Source of the DNA: Streptomyces sp. NBC_01341
GTDB taxonomy: Bacteria; Actinomycetota; Actinomycetes; Streptomycetales; Streptomycetaceae
DNA length: 64,000 nt
Direction of reading: 5' to 3'
Assembly: GCF_035946055.1 (NCBI RefSeq)
Contig: NZ_CP108364.1
Coordinates: 1,674,001 to 1,738,000 of the forward strand
Shown here: in pieces, positions 44,340-52,765 of the stretch
Position numbering within the stretch: the first letter of the stretch is position 1
Layout of the letters: each line of letters opens with the position of its first letter
Translations under genes and position numbers: made by a program
The notes under the pieces: generated by a model
What the model saw: only the letters and a program-made list of their open reading frames with translations
What the model was told of the DNA's origin: nothing
Database searches by the model: none

Positions 44340-44428
44340 GCCTCCATCCTGCACCTTCGGGACCTGCGCGTCCGCCTCCCGTGCCCCGCCCGGGCCGGCG
44401 GACCCGGTGACGCAGCGGGCCCACCCCT

Positions 44429-44953
44429 TCACGGCCTGCCGGCCACCGGGTCCGCCGGCCCGCGGATCACGCCGTACGGTCCGTCGCGCTCACCGCCCGG
44501 CTCCCTCTCCCGCTCGTGGTCGGCGAGCCGTCGCAGCATCCCGTGCACGCGGTCGACCGACTCGTCGGCTGCGTCTATGGCCTCGATGCACTGCCAGTAG
44601 AGCCCTTCCTCGTCAGTCCCGCAGGCGACGCCGACGAGCGCGATGCCCAGCTCGCCGAGATAGAGGGCGAGGGCGGCCAACGTCCCCGCGACATCCGTCA
44701 CTTCGGTGAGGTGTGACGCCCGCACGCCTCCCGTGGTGACCACGGGGTGGTCGGACACCGGTGCACCCGGGGCGCCGGTGTCACTGAGCTCGCCCGCCTC
44801 GGTCCGCACCTCCGCGGGCCCGCAGCGGGCCAGGTGGCCGCCCACGGCGCGGGCGAGCGCCTGCGCCTGCCACGCCTCCGCCATGACAGCGGGCACGTCC
44901 GTGCTTTCCGCCAGGGCCCTTCGACCCGCCTCGATCAACCGCTCCGCTTCCAT
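44429..44953 (-). CDS. Conserved Streptomyces hypothetical (DUF6099-like)
   Basis: This 174-residue, mainly helical protein begins MEAERLIEAGRRALAESTDVPAVMAEAWQAQALARAVGGHLA and has a second helical pair LTEVTDVAGTLAALALYLGELGIALVGVACGTDEEGLYWQCIEAIDAADESVDRV. It resembles a family I recall as DUF6099, limited to streptomycetes. No catalytic motif is seen, and the function is unknown. The 163-bp upstream gap should hold its promoter. Confidence 0.8.
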   Translation of the reverse strand: MEAERLIEAGRRALAESTDVPAVMAEAWQAQALARAVGGHLARCGPAEVRTEAGELSDTGAPGAPVSDHPVVTTGGVRASHLTEVTDVAGTLAALALYLGELGIALVGVACGTDEEGLYWQCIEAIDAADESVDRVHGMLRRLADHEREREPGGERDGPYGVIRGPADPVAGRP

Positions 44954-45116
44954 GCGATGTCCCCCGTCGCTGATGTCCGTCGGCGATACCGGCCGCCGTA
45001 CTGCCGGTACGAAAAGCCCACTCACTCTCTTCATTACCCACAGTGAGGTGCGTGGCACACGAAAGCCAGAGGAAATCGGAAATCTGTGGACAGGATGTCG
45101 AATGTGAATAAGTCGA

Positions 45117-45476
45117 TCACTCCGAAGAGTGACGAGGCGGCGCCTCCGTGCTCTCCGCAGCGGGGAAACGCACCTCGTTCCGGTCGATCTTGGCCGCGAG
45201 CGCCGCCAGCGCGTCGATGCCCAGGACCTCGCAGAACTGGAGCAGATACGCCAGGACGTCGGCGACCTCGTCCTCGACGCGGAACGCAGTGCCGGGATCG
45301 TCCATCACCCGCACCGACTGCTCCGGCGTCAGCCACTGGAAGATCTCCTGGAGTTCGGCAGCCTCGACACCGAGGGCGGCGACCAGGTTCTTGGGCGTGT
45401 GGTAGGGCTCCCAGCCACGGGACTCCGCGAAGTCGGCCAGTCTCCGTTGCAGTTGTGCTGCGTCAAGTTCCGTCAC
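45117..45476 (-). CDS. MazG-like nucleotide pyrophosphohydrolase
   Basis: This 119-residue protein has the all-alpha NTP-PPase signature. A metal-binding EAAELQEIFQW helix is followed by VEDEVADVLAYLLQFCEVLGID (ExxD). It most resembles the RS21-C6/dCTPase-type MazG proteins that hydrolyse non-canonical or excess dNTPs. GTG 45476 overlaps the stop of the ATPase gene upstream as GTGA, so the two are co-translated. Confidence 0.9.
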   Translation of the reverse strand: MTELDAAQLQRRLADFAESRGWEPYHTPKNLVAALGVEAAELQEIFQWLTPEQSVRVMDDPGTAFRVEDEVADVLAYLLQFCEVLGIDALAALAAKIDRNEVRFPAAESTEAPPRHSSE

Positions 45477-46642
45477 GGTGCCAGGTCTACCACTGTCACG
45501 CCGGCCGCCCGGGCCACAGCCGCAGCCGCTTCGCCGACCGTGCCCAGGAGCCGCGTGTGGCCGCCCCCGCAGACCGCCGCGGCCAGGGTCAGCAGTTCTC
45601 GGGTCTGGCGGGTGTCCAGGTTCCGGTCGAGTCCGTCGGCGAGGACGGTGACCGCCCGCATGGCCGACGGCACCTCGCTGTGCGGGTCGGCCGCCATGGC
45701 CCGGGAGCCGGTCAACACCGCCAGCGTCAGGGCGAGATACCGCAGCTCGCCGTCGCCGAGCCGGCCGAGGGGGGTGCCGGGGCCCGGTCCGCGTTCCATC
45801 CGGGCCCGCGTCGTCCCGTCGGCCAGCCGTTCGGCGGTCAGCCCTGTCACCGGCCCCGCGCACCCGGTGTCCGCACCGGCGACCAGCCGCGCGTAGCGTC
45901 GGGCACACAGCGCGCGGGTGCGGTGGAGCACCTCAGCGAGGTTGCCGCAGTCCGAGGTCAGCCGCCCTTCCCCGGCCGGCACCGCCGCGCGCATCCGCGC
46001 CGGCTGCGGATCGCAGACGAAGACGGACCGCAGCGCCACCACGACCTGCTCCGAGGCAGCCAGCATTCTCAGCTCCCCGCCCGTCGCACCCGCCACCCGC
46101 AGGGGCAGGAGCGCTGTTCCCAGGCGGTCGCCCGGAAAGGGCGCGCGCGTCACCGGAACGGTCCCGGCGGAGTGCCAGGCGGCCTGGACCGTGGCGCGGC
46201 GGGGTTCCCTCAACGCCGTGCTGAACAAGGTTTCCTGACGATCAGCCAGCCTCTCCCCGACGATGCGCAGCGCGGGTTCCGCCTGGACGGCCAGATCCAG
46301 CCTCACCCGGCCGGCCGGACCGTCCACCGTGCAGCCGATCCTGAATCCGCGCCGGCCCTGCGCGTCCGCGCGGGCCCACTCCGGCACCCACGCCGCCGGG
46401 TCGGGGAACACCTCTGCCAGCGGTTCACCGGCGGCGAGCCGCGCCAGCGCCTCGTACCCCCGTAAGGCGCTCGACTTGCCCGATCCGCTGCCTCCGGTGA
46501 GCAGGGTGAACGGGTCGAGCGGGATGACGGTGCGGCGGTGCGAGGCGAAGGCGTCCAGCCGTACCTCGCAGACGCGGGGGCGGGCGGGGCGGTCCGCGCG
46601 GGACGGCGGCGGGGCCGTCTTCCCCAGGGGGATCACAGTCAT
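45473..46642 (-). CDS. SMC/ABC-like single-domain ATPase
   Basis: This 389-residue protein has a perfect P-loop (LLTGGSGSGKSSALRGYEALARL), an ABC-signature-like LGDGELRYLALTLAVL and a Walker B-like VTVLADGLDRNLD in which the usual catalytic Glu after Asp is Gly. The layout (AAA_21/23-type) fits stand-alone ATPases related to SMC/RecF. No membrane or coiled-coil segment is clear. It is co-translated with the MazG-like protein, so the pair may handle nucleotides or DNA damage. The function is not known. Confidence 0.82.
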   Translation of the reverse strand: MTVIPLGKTAPPPSRADRPARPRVCEVRLDAFASHRRTVIPLDPFTLLTGGSGSGKSSALRGYEALARLAAGEPLAEVFPDPAAWVPEWARADAQGRRGFRIGCTVDGPAGRVRLDLAVQAEPALRIVGERLADRQETLFSTALREPRRATVQAAWHSAGTVPVTRAPFPGDRLGTALLPLRVAGATGGELRMLAASEQVVVALRSVFVCDPQPARMRAAVPAGEGRLTSDCGNLAEVLHRTRALCARRYARLVAGADTGCAGPVTGLTAERLADGTTRARMERGPGPGTPLGRLGDGELRYLALTLAVLTGSRAMAADPHSEVPSAMRAVTVLADGLDRNLDTRQTRELLTLAAAVCGGGHTRLLGTVGEAAAAVARAAGVTVVDLAP

Positions 46643-46697
46643 GAGTGGACCGTACGCACGCCCCTGTGCGGCGAACCGTTCCGCCCGCGCGACCTTC

Positions 46698-47105
46698 CTA
46701 CGATTGGGGTACGCCCACGGCGGTGACCCCCTCGACCTCCATGCCGACCGGCGCGAGCAGGAAGACGTTGCGGTCGACCCGGTGCATGCCGCTGCCCAGC
46801 CCGAACACCACACCGCTGCTGAAGTCCAGGATGCGCTTGGCCACGTCGCTCTCGGCGCCGGTGAGGTCCAGCAGGACGGGGATCTGTGCCACCAGGTACT
46901 CGGCCACCTCGCGCGCGTCCGCGAACACCTGCACCCGCAGGACGACGAGGCGTCGTTGGTCGGCCGCCTCGCGCTGCTCGGGGACCGTGCGGTGGTCGAC
47001 CCTGGACGGCCATTCGTTGCGCCCCCTCAGGGGTACGACCTGGGCGAGCCCGTCCCACTGCTCATCGGTGGCGTCGTACCTGTCGTACCTGTCGTACCTG
47101 CTCAC
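46698..47105 (-). CDS. sepF: SepF-like cell division protein
   Basis: This 135-residue protein ends in a SepF domain: RLVVLRVQVFADAREVAEYLVAQIPVLLDLTGAESDVAKRILDFSSGVVFGLGSGMHRVDRNVFLLAPVGMEV. SepF tethers and bundles FtsZ at the membrane; streptomycetes have several paralogues, and this one resembles the short SflB/SepF3 type. The N-terminus reads SRYDRYDRYD, a threefold repeat encoded by a 9-bp tandem repeat near 47078-47104, and lacks an obvious amphipathic helix. The start is GTG 47105. Confidence 0.88.
   Translation of the reverse strand: MSRYDRYDRYDATDEQWDGLAQVVPLRGRNEWPSRVDHRTVPEQREAADQRRLVVLRVQVFADAREVAEYLVAQIPVLLDLTGAESDVAKRILDFSSGVVFGLGSGMHRVDRNVFLLAPVGMEVEGVTAVGVPQS
47078..47104. 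repeat. 9-bp tandem repeat encoding RYD units of SepF
   Basis: The unit cgtacctgt is repeated three times within the first codons of the sepF-like gene. It encodes the repeated Arg-Tyr-Asp and could vary in copy number by slippage without breaking the frame. Confidence 0.75.
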
Positions 47106-47180
47106 AGAACCACCCCGTCCGTATGCCGGTTGGCTGTGCGCCGGCTGCGCTCGCTGTTCATCGGGCAATTCTCTCGTCCC

Positions 47181-48488
47181 TCACCCGTTCGGCGTACCAC
47201 CGACACGGGCCGGAACGTGATCGACAGCTTCCGGTGTACCTGAACCCCCGGCTTCGGGGAGCGTGTCGAGGGGGGTGAAGCGGACCGGGAGGTGGGCCGG
47301 CGCCCGGTGGAAGGGGCCCGGTCGCCAGACCAGTTCGCCCGGATTTACGGCGAGTTCGAGGTCGCAGAGCTGGCTGGTGAGCTCCTCGATCGCGGTCATG
47401 GCCATCAGCAGGGCCGGCTGTTTGGCGGGGCACCGGTGCGGGCCGGTCGACCACGCCAGGTGAGCACCGTCACCCGAACGCACCGCCTGGTCCGAGGTGG
47501 ACGGCAGCGACTGCGTGTTGGCGGCGGCGAAGGAGACCAGGACCAACTGCCCGGCGCGCAGCGCGACCCCGTGGAACTCGGTGTCGTGACGCGGGTAGTG
47601 CGCCCCCATGTTGGCCAGGGGCGGATCGCGCCAGAGCACGTCGTCGATCGCCTCTCGGGCGGTCGTTGCGCCGCCGTGCAGGGCTCGTCCGTACCCGGGG
47701 TCGCCGAGCATGCGCAGGAGTGCGTTGCCGATCAGGTTTGTCGTCGGGTCGTGGCCCGAGCTCATGATGAGGGTGATCTGACGCACGGCTTCGTCGTCGT
47801 CGAGACCGGCGGGGTGCTGGAGCAGGTACGTGGTGAGGTCGCGGCGCGGCCTGGAGCGCCGTTCGGCGACGAGCCCGGCGACGACTCCGACGAGGTCGTC
47901 GTAGGCGGCCGCCGCGTTTCCGGCCGAGTCCATCATCCCGGCGATGCCCCGGACCACTCGCTCGGTGGCTCCGGACGCCACCCCGAAGGCGGCGGTGAAG
48001 ACGTGCAGGGGCAGGCGACGCGCGTACTCGGCGATGAGGTCGCAGCTACCGCTGGCCGCGAACCCCGTGATGAGCCGCCGGGCCACCGCGGTGACCTCGG
48101 CGCGCAGCAGGTGGGGTTCGATCAGCGCGAGGGTGTCGTTGATGGCGTCCCGGTAGCGCGCGTGCACCTCGCCGTCGGTGAAGAGCGCGGTGGGGCGGTG
48201 GCCGAGTACGGGCAGGACGGGTGAGTCGGCCGGTATCCCCGCCTGCCAGGCGCGCGGGTCCTTGGTGAAGGTGTCGGTGTCGCGCAGCAGGTCGACGGCG
48301 GCCTGGTAGTCGACGACCAGCAGCGCGTCGACGTCGGGGGCGATACGGACCCGGGCGAGCGGTCCCTGGTCGCGCAGTCTGCGGTAGTGGCCGTGCGGGT
48401 CGGCGGCGAAGCCTGGGCCGTACAGGGCGAGCGGCTCGTTCCCGGAGGTGGCGGGAGCGGGTGAAATGGCGGGCACGGGCGGTGTCAT
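47181..48488 (-). CDS. Conservon-associated cytochrome P450 with degenerate EXXR (CYP157-like)
   Basis: This 435-residue P450 has the heme-thiolate segment LAWSTGPHRCPAKQPALLMAM with the invariant Cys, and an I-helix of altered form (IMSSGHDPTTNLIGNALL). In the K-helix the usual ExxR is lost: REAIDDVLWRDPPLANMGAHYPR has Asp for Glu and Trp for Arg. This is a known trait of CYP157 members found in Streptomyces conservons. The ATG overlaps the cvnD stop by 4 nt, so it is the fifth conservon gene. The substrate is unknown. Confidence 0.9.
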   Translation of the reverse strand: MTPPVPAISPAPATSGNEPLALYGPGFAADPHGHYRRLRDQGPLARVRIAPDVDALLVVDYQAAVDLLRDTDTFTKDPRAWQAGIPADSPVLPVLGHRPTALFTDGEVHARYRDAINDTLALIEPHLLRAEVTAVARRLITGFAASGSCDLIAEYARRLPLHVFTAAFGVASGATERVVRGIAGMMDSAGNAAAAYDDLVGVVAGLVAERRSRPRRDLTTYLLQHPAGLDDDEAVRQITLIMSSGHDPTTNLIGNALLRMLGDPGYGRALHGGATTAREAIDDVLWRDPPLANMGAHYPRHDTEFHGVALRAGQLVLVSFAAANTQSLPSTSDQAVRSGDGAHLAWSTGPHRCPAKQPALLMAMTAIEELTSQLCDLELAVNPGELVWRPGPFHRAPAHLPVRFTPLDTLPEAGGSGTPEAVDHVPARVGGTPNG

Positions 48489-49099
48489 GAGGGTTCCTGG
48501 GGCGCGGGCAGTCGGGTGAGCGCGTGCTCGGCGAGCGCGATCAGGGCGTCGATGCTGCCCCGGCGCTCGCGGGCGTCGCACTGGATCAGCGGGGTGCGGG
48601 GGTCGAGGTCGAGATGCTTGCGCAGGACCTCGTCCGGGTGGACGGGGGCGTCCGGGAAGTGGTTGACGGCGACGGCGTACGGCAGTCCTTGCTCCTCCAC
48701 CACGTCCATCACCGCGAAGGAGTCCTCGAGCCGCCGCGTGTCGACCATGACGAGGGCACCGAGTGCGCCTCGCGCGATGTCCTCCCAGAGCGGGAGGAAG
48801 CGCTCCTGACCTGGCGTGCCGAACATGTAGAGCACCAGGTCGTCCTGCACGGTCAGCCGGCCGAAGTCGACGGCGACCGTGGTCGTGGTCTTGTCCGGCA
48901 GCCCGGCGGTGTCGTCGAGACCCTCGCTGGACCGTGTCATCGCCTCCTCGGTGTGCAGGGTCGGGATCTCCGACAGGGTGCGGATCAGGGTCGTCTTGCC
49001 CACGCCGAAGGGACCCGTGACGACGAGCTTCATCAGGGTCTCGGCAGCACTCGGCAGATAGCCGACGCCGCCCCGGTCAGTGGAGGGAACGGAGTCCAA
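48485..49099 (-). CDS. cvnD: Conservon GTP-binding protein CvnD
   Basis: This small GTPase of about 204 residues has G1 GPFGVGKTTLIRTL, G3 FGTPGQERFLPLWEDI and a G4-like AVNHFPDAP, and belongs to the MglA-like family of Streptomyces conservons. It would act with CvnA, B and C as a membrane-linked switch complex. The start is uncertain: TTG 49099 (LDSVPSTDRGG...YLPS) keeps the family's N-terminal YLPS motif and overlaps cvnC by 23 nt, while ATG 49033 would delete it. Confidence 0.9.
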   Translation of the reverse strand: MDSVPSTDRGGVGYLPSAAETLMKLVVTGPFGVGKTTLIRTLSEIPTLHTEEAMTRSSEGLDDTAGLPDKTTTTVAVDFGRLTVQDDLVLYMFGTPGQERFLPLWEDIARGALGALVMVDTRRLEDSFAVMDVVEEQGLPYAVAVNHFPDAPVHPDEVLRKHLDLDPRTPLIQCDARERRGSIDALIALAEHALTRLPAPQEPS

Positions 49100-49430
49100 C
49101 GAGCAGCCTCTCGACGAGCGACCGGTCGATCTCACCGGCACGGGGTATCGGTGGTCGAGCGTGCAGATGTCCCGCGGCCACGAGGTCCGTGGCCAGGAAG
49201 ACCGTGGCGCTGACCGGCAGGTCCAGATGGGCGGCGCACTCGACGACGGTGAGGGCTCCCCCTTCCAGGAGCTCGCACAGCCTCCGCTGCTCCGAGCCGA
49301 TGTCCGGCGGGACGTGCTCGTCCGTGCGGACGAGCACGGCGAGACGGTCGAGCGCGGGGCCGGTGGGCACGGAACGGCCACCGGTGACCAGATAGGCGGG
49401 GATCAGGCGGCGCCCTGGGCCAGGGGTCAT
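49077..49430 (-). CDS. cvnC: Conservon DUF742 protein CvnC
   Basis: This 117-residue DUF742 protein reads LIPAYLVTGGRSVPTG, then EQRRLCELLEGGALTVVECAAHLDLPVSATVFLATDLVAAGHLHARPP, a winged-helix-like fold. It is the third member of the conservon and overlaps cvnB by ATGA. Such proteins are thought to mediate protein contacts in the complex. Confidence 0.93.
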   Translation of the reverse strand: MTPGPGRRLIPAYLVTGGRSVPTGPALDRLAVLVRTDEHVPPDIGSEQRRLCELLEGGALTVVECAAHLDLPVSATVFLATDLVAAGHLHARPPIPRAGEIDRSLVERLLVGLRSLH

Positions 49431-49849
49431 GGCCGGGCGGCAGCGTCCGGTTGGCGGGTGGGGGCGTGCATGGCCCTGGTCAGCGCGGTGACCTGCACCT
49501 GCATCTGGTAGGCGATGTTGCCGAGGTGCGCGTCGGGCGCGGCGAACAGCGCCAGTGTCGTGTTCCTGCCCGCGGGTACGACGATGGCGAAGCCCAGTTC
49601 GGACTCCACGACCGTCTGCGCCAGGCGCGGCGACTCCGCCTCGGTGAACGCGGTGGTGAAGGCGCGGGCAGCCGCGTGCAGGGTGGCCGTCATGGCGGCG
49701 ACACGCTCGGCGGACGCACGGTCGAGGCCGGGCGAGGCGCCCTCGACGAGCCCGTCACCGGTCGCCACCACGGCGTGCTGTACGCCGGGCAGTTCCAGCA
49801 ACGGGGTCAGCACCCAGGCGAGATCACCGGTGGTGGGAGTGGTGCTCAC
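49427..49849 (-). CDS. cvnB: Conservon roadblock/LC7 protein CvnB
   Basis: This 140-residue roadblock/LC7 (MglB-like) protein has LAWVLTPLLELPGVQHAVVATGDGLVEGASPGLDR, SELGFAIVVPAGRNTTLALFAAPDAHLGNIAYQMQVQ. By analogy to MglB it may regulate the CvnD GTPase. GTG 49849 overlaps the cvnA stop as GTGA. Confidence 0.93.
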   Translation of the reverse strand: MSTTPTTGDLAWVLTPLLELPGVQHAVVATGDGLVEGASPGLDRASAERVAAMTATLHAAARAFTTAFTEAESPRLAQTVVESELGFAIVVPAGRNTTLALFAAPDAHLGNIAYQMQVQVTALTRAMHAPTRQPDAAARP

Positions 49850-51321
49850 GTCTCGTCGTCTCCTTGGTCGTCCGATGAGGATGCTGAGGGTGCGGGTCCC
49901 GCCGCCGCGGGAGCCTGCCTGCCGCTGAGGGTGCCCTCCTGGAGGGCGGTCCAGGCGGCTCCGGCCTGTTCCGGGGTACGGAGCACCGGCGGCTCCTCGT
50001 CCGCCGCGCGTGCGGCGGCGGGCGCACCCGGGGCGTCCGTCCTGCGGGAGCGGCGCCGGCGGGTGGGCAGCCCGGCCGGAAGGCCGCCGTCCGGCCCGTC
50101 GGCGGTGGCGGGTGCGCCGGGGTCTCCGGCCGCCGCCGGTTCCGATGCGGCGGGGTCTCCGGTCGCCCCGGCGGCGGCCGTGGAGCCGGTGCCCGCGGTG
50201 ACGGGTGCGGCGTCCGCGTCCCCCGAACGCGCGTGGACGGGCTTCGGTGCGAGCACGGACAGGGTGCGGTCGTCGTCCATCACGGTGAGCAGGTGCGCCG
50301 GGATCCGAAGCATGGCGCGCATACCCCCGTACGGCGACGACTCGATGTGGCAGCTGAAGCCGTAGCGCGCGATGAGCCGTCCCACCACGGCGAAGCCGGT
50401 CTGCGGCGGGTCGCCGAGTTCGGTGAGCAGGACCTCGGCTGGGCCGGTGAGCAGTGCGCGTGCCCTCTTCAGCGCGTCGTCGTCCATGCCGATTCCCGCG
50501 TCGTCGACCAGGATGAGGGCACCGCGGCCGGCGGCCTGCTGGACCGTGACCGGCACTTCGGTGTCCGGGTGCGAGTAGGCCGTGGCGTTGGCCAGCAGCT
50601 CGGCGAGCGCGATCGCGAGGGGCTCGGCGGCCCGGGCCACCAGCGCGAGGCGCTCCTGGCGGAGGTGGTTGGCGACCTTGACGCGCTCGTATCCGGCGAC
50701 CCGGGACTGGGCGCCGAGCACGACCTCGACGAGCGAGGAGTTCTGGCGGGCGAGGCCCGGCCAAGCGTCACAGAGCACGGCCGTGGCCTGGGTGCGGCGC
50801 AGTGCCAGTTCGTTGCGGAAGTCGAGCTGCAGGATGCGCGGGTCGTCGTACTCGTGCTGCAGTTCCTGCAGCAGGTGCTGCGACTGGTTGAGCAGCGACT
50901 GGATCTTGGCGGAGGTTCCCCGCATGGCGGACCGGGCCGCCGCGTCGACGCGGCGGCGTTCCTCCAGGATCGCCGTACGCGCGGCCCGTACCGCCTCGGT
51001 CAGCAGGCGCGCGGCATCACCCTCGATCTCGGCGGCCTCCCGCAGACCGGGGACGGCCGCGGTCCGGTGGGAGAGGGCGGTGGCCGCAGCGGGGATCCGC
51101 TTCTCTGCCAGTTGGCGTATCTCCTCGGTGAGGGCGACGGTGCGGGCCTCCGCCGCCTTCGCCTGACGTTCGGTCAGCTCGGCCCGCGCGGAGGCACCGT
51201 AGGCGTCCCGCCTGGCCTGCTGCGTCTGTGAGGCGGACCACATCGCCGCCAGGACGGCGATGAGGGCCACGATCCATGCCACCACGGCGTCACCGCGTTC
51301 CTGTTGTCGGGGACGGCTCAC
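49846..51321 (-). CDS. cvnA: Conservon sensor-kinase-like protein CvnA
   Basis: This 491-residue protein has one N-terminal helix (VVAWIVALIAVLAAMWSAS), a long alpha-helical/coiled segment (about 40-200), and a GHKL ATPase domain with N-box LAELLANATAYSHPDTEV and DDAGIGMDDDALKRA. The C-terminus (about 360-491) is Pro/Ala/Gly-rich. It lacks a clear phospho-acceptor H-box. It is the membrane anchor of the conservon. GTG 51321 overlaps the upstream MBL gene by 32 nt. Confidence 0.9.
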   Translation of the reverse strand: MSRPRQQERGDAVVAWIVALIAVLAAMWSASQTQQARRDAYGASARAELTERQAKAAEARTVALTEEIRQLAEKRIPAAATALSHRTAAVPGLREAAEIEGDAARLLTEAVRAARTAILEERRRVDAAARSAMRGTSAKIQSLLNQSQHLLQELQHEYDDPRILQLDFRNELALRRTQATAVLCDAWPGLARQNSSLVEVVLGAQSRVAGYERVKVANHLRQERLALVARAAEPLAIALAELLANATAYSHPDTEVPVTVQQAAGRGALILVDDAGIGMDDDALKRARALLTGPAEVLLTELGDPPQTGFAVVGRLIARYGFSCHIESSPYGGMRAMLRIPAHLLTVMDDDRTLSVLAPKPVHARSGDADAAPVTAGTGSTAAAGATGDPAASEPAAAGDPGAPATADGPDGGLPAGLPTRRRRSRRTDAPGAPAAARAADEEPPVLRTPEQAGAAWTALQEGTLSGRQAPAAAGPAPSASSSDDQGDDET

Positions 51322-52360
51322 GGCCCGCGCCGCCGCGGGGCCCGCGCCGGTCGTCGCGGCCGGCGGTCGACGCCGGCCCGCCGGTGCACGCGGCCTCGGC
51401 CTCCCGGGCGACCTCGGCCACGTCGGACATCACCTGGAGGACTCCCGGCATCGCGGATCCGTCCAGGTGCCGGTACTCGCTCCCGATCGTCACCACCAGC
51501 CGCTCCGGCAGCCCGAGCGCCGGGTAGCGGCCCTCGCCGATCACCCGGCGGGCCGCCTCGAGCGCGGGCACACCCGCCGCGTGCAGGGCGTGGGCGCATT
51601 CCCGCACGTACGCGAGATAGCCGATGTGCTCCCGCACCCCTGCCGGATCGAGTACCGGCCCGTGGCCGGGCACGATCACCTCGGCGCCCGTGGCCAGGAC
51701 CCGTTCGCAGGCGTCGATCACGTTGCTCAGCGGTCCCGCCCAGTGCACCGGGTGGTCGCCGGGCTGCCTGGGGGTGGAGGAGAAGATGATGTCACCGCTG
51801 AACACCGTTCGCTGCACCGGGAGATGGACGATGAGGTCGCCACCGGTGTGCGCGGGTGGCAGGGACATCACCTGGACCGGACAGTCCCCCAGGGTCAGTT
51901 CGAGTTCCCCGGTGAAGTAGGTCGTCGGCGTGACCTGCTCGGTGGCCGACCAGTCGAAGGCGCCGAAGTGGCGGGCGAGGTAGGCACCGAGGGGCGTCGC
52001 CGGGTCGCTCCCGGCCACCAGGGCGTGCTGCTGCTGCGGGGTGGGGTCGTAGTGGATGTGCTCGCGCGCCTCCCGGGTGGCGATGATCTCGGCGTCGGGA
52101 AGCACGCCGGCGCCCCAGAAGTGGTCGCCGTTGGCGTGGGTGACGATCACTCGGCCGATGTTCACCCCGTCCGGCAGCAGTTTCCGGCTCTCCGCCAGGA
52201 ACTGCCCCGCGAGCACCGCGTCGTAGGGGGTGTCGATCCACAGGGCGCCATGGTCCGTCACCAGGAGGCCGCAGTTGGCCAGCCCCCACCCCCGCTTCGG
52301 CGGCAGCCAGGCGTACAGGCCGCTGCCGAGGACAACGACGTCCCCGCCCGTGATCGACAT
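51290..52360 (-). CDS. MBL-fold metallo-hydrolase
   Basis: This 356-residue protein has a metallo-beta-lactamase fold: GALWIDTPYDAVLAGQ, the metal site THANGDHFWGAGVLPDAEI, HTGGDLIVHLP, FSGDIIFS and PGHGPV. The HxHxDH motif is changed to HANGDH, with Asn in the second His position, a variant seen in some MBL hydrolases. The C-terminal end is Gly/Arg-rich. It precedes the conservon on the same strand with a 32-nt overlap. The substrate is unknown. Confidence 0.88.
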   Translation of the reverse strand: MSITGGDVVVLGSGLYAWLPPKRGWGLANCGLLVTDHGALWIDTPYDAVLAGQFLAESRKLLPDGVNIGRVIVTHANGDHFWGAGVLPDAEIIATREAREHIHYDPTPQQQHALVAGSDPATPLGAYLARHFGAFDWSATEQVTPTTYFTGELELTLGDCPVQVMSLPPAHTGGDLIVHLPVQRTVFSGDIIFSSTPRQPGDHPVHWAGPLSNVIDACERVLATGAEVIVPGHGPVLDPAGVREHIGYLAYVRECAHALHAAGVPALEAARRVIGEGRYPALGLPERLVVTIGSEYRHLDGSAMPGVLQVMSDVAEVAREAEAACTGGPASTAGRDDRRGPRGGAGREPSPTTGTR

Positions 52361-52765
52361 GAGGTGATTATGCCGACCTCGATCCGGCCGCGCGTTCGAA
52401 CTCGGCGGACTCGTGGCGCCCGTGACGCGAAATCGCCCCTGCCGTCGGCCGACGGCCGCCCGCCGGTGACGGTCCGGGGTCACCACACATCGCACCTACG
52501 GGCCATCTTCCGCCCGATATCCGGTATGCCACGCAATGGACACCTGCGGCACGGTGAATACCCAGAAGGTGGCGACGGAACCTCATTCAGCCGACTACCC
52601 ACCGAGCATGGCCGAAAACAGCCCATCCCGTGATCGCGCAAGAGTGATCCGAATGCTTGTTCTTGTTCATTTGACCCATGTAATATGCAGAATCGATCAA
52701 TCGGATGACGGTTTCGTCCATGTCATCCCACCGGACGCGAGCAGCAGCGGAAGCGGAGTGCGGAC
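52361..52765. other. Intergenic region upstream of SIS gene (no gene seen)
   Basis: This gap of about 400 bp between the divergent MBL and SIS genes has no convincing gene; the open frames in it are short and poor in codon preference. It is AT-richer near 52640-52720 and carries a promoter-like sequence listed separately. Confidence 0.55.
52657..52686 (+). promoter_or_regulatory. Predicted promoter of the SIS-domain gene
   Basis: TTGTTC (52657-52662) and TAATAT (52681-52686) have an 18-bp spacer, 80 bp upstream of the start of the SIS gene. TTGTTC is repeated directly (52663-52668), giving a possible regulator site within the promoter. Confidence 0.5.
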
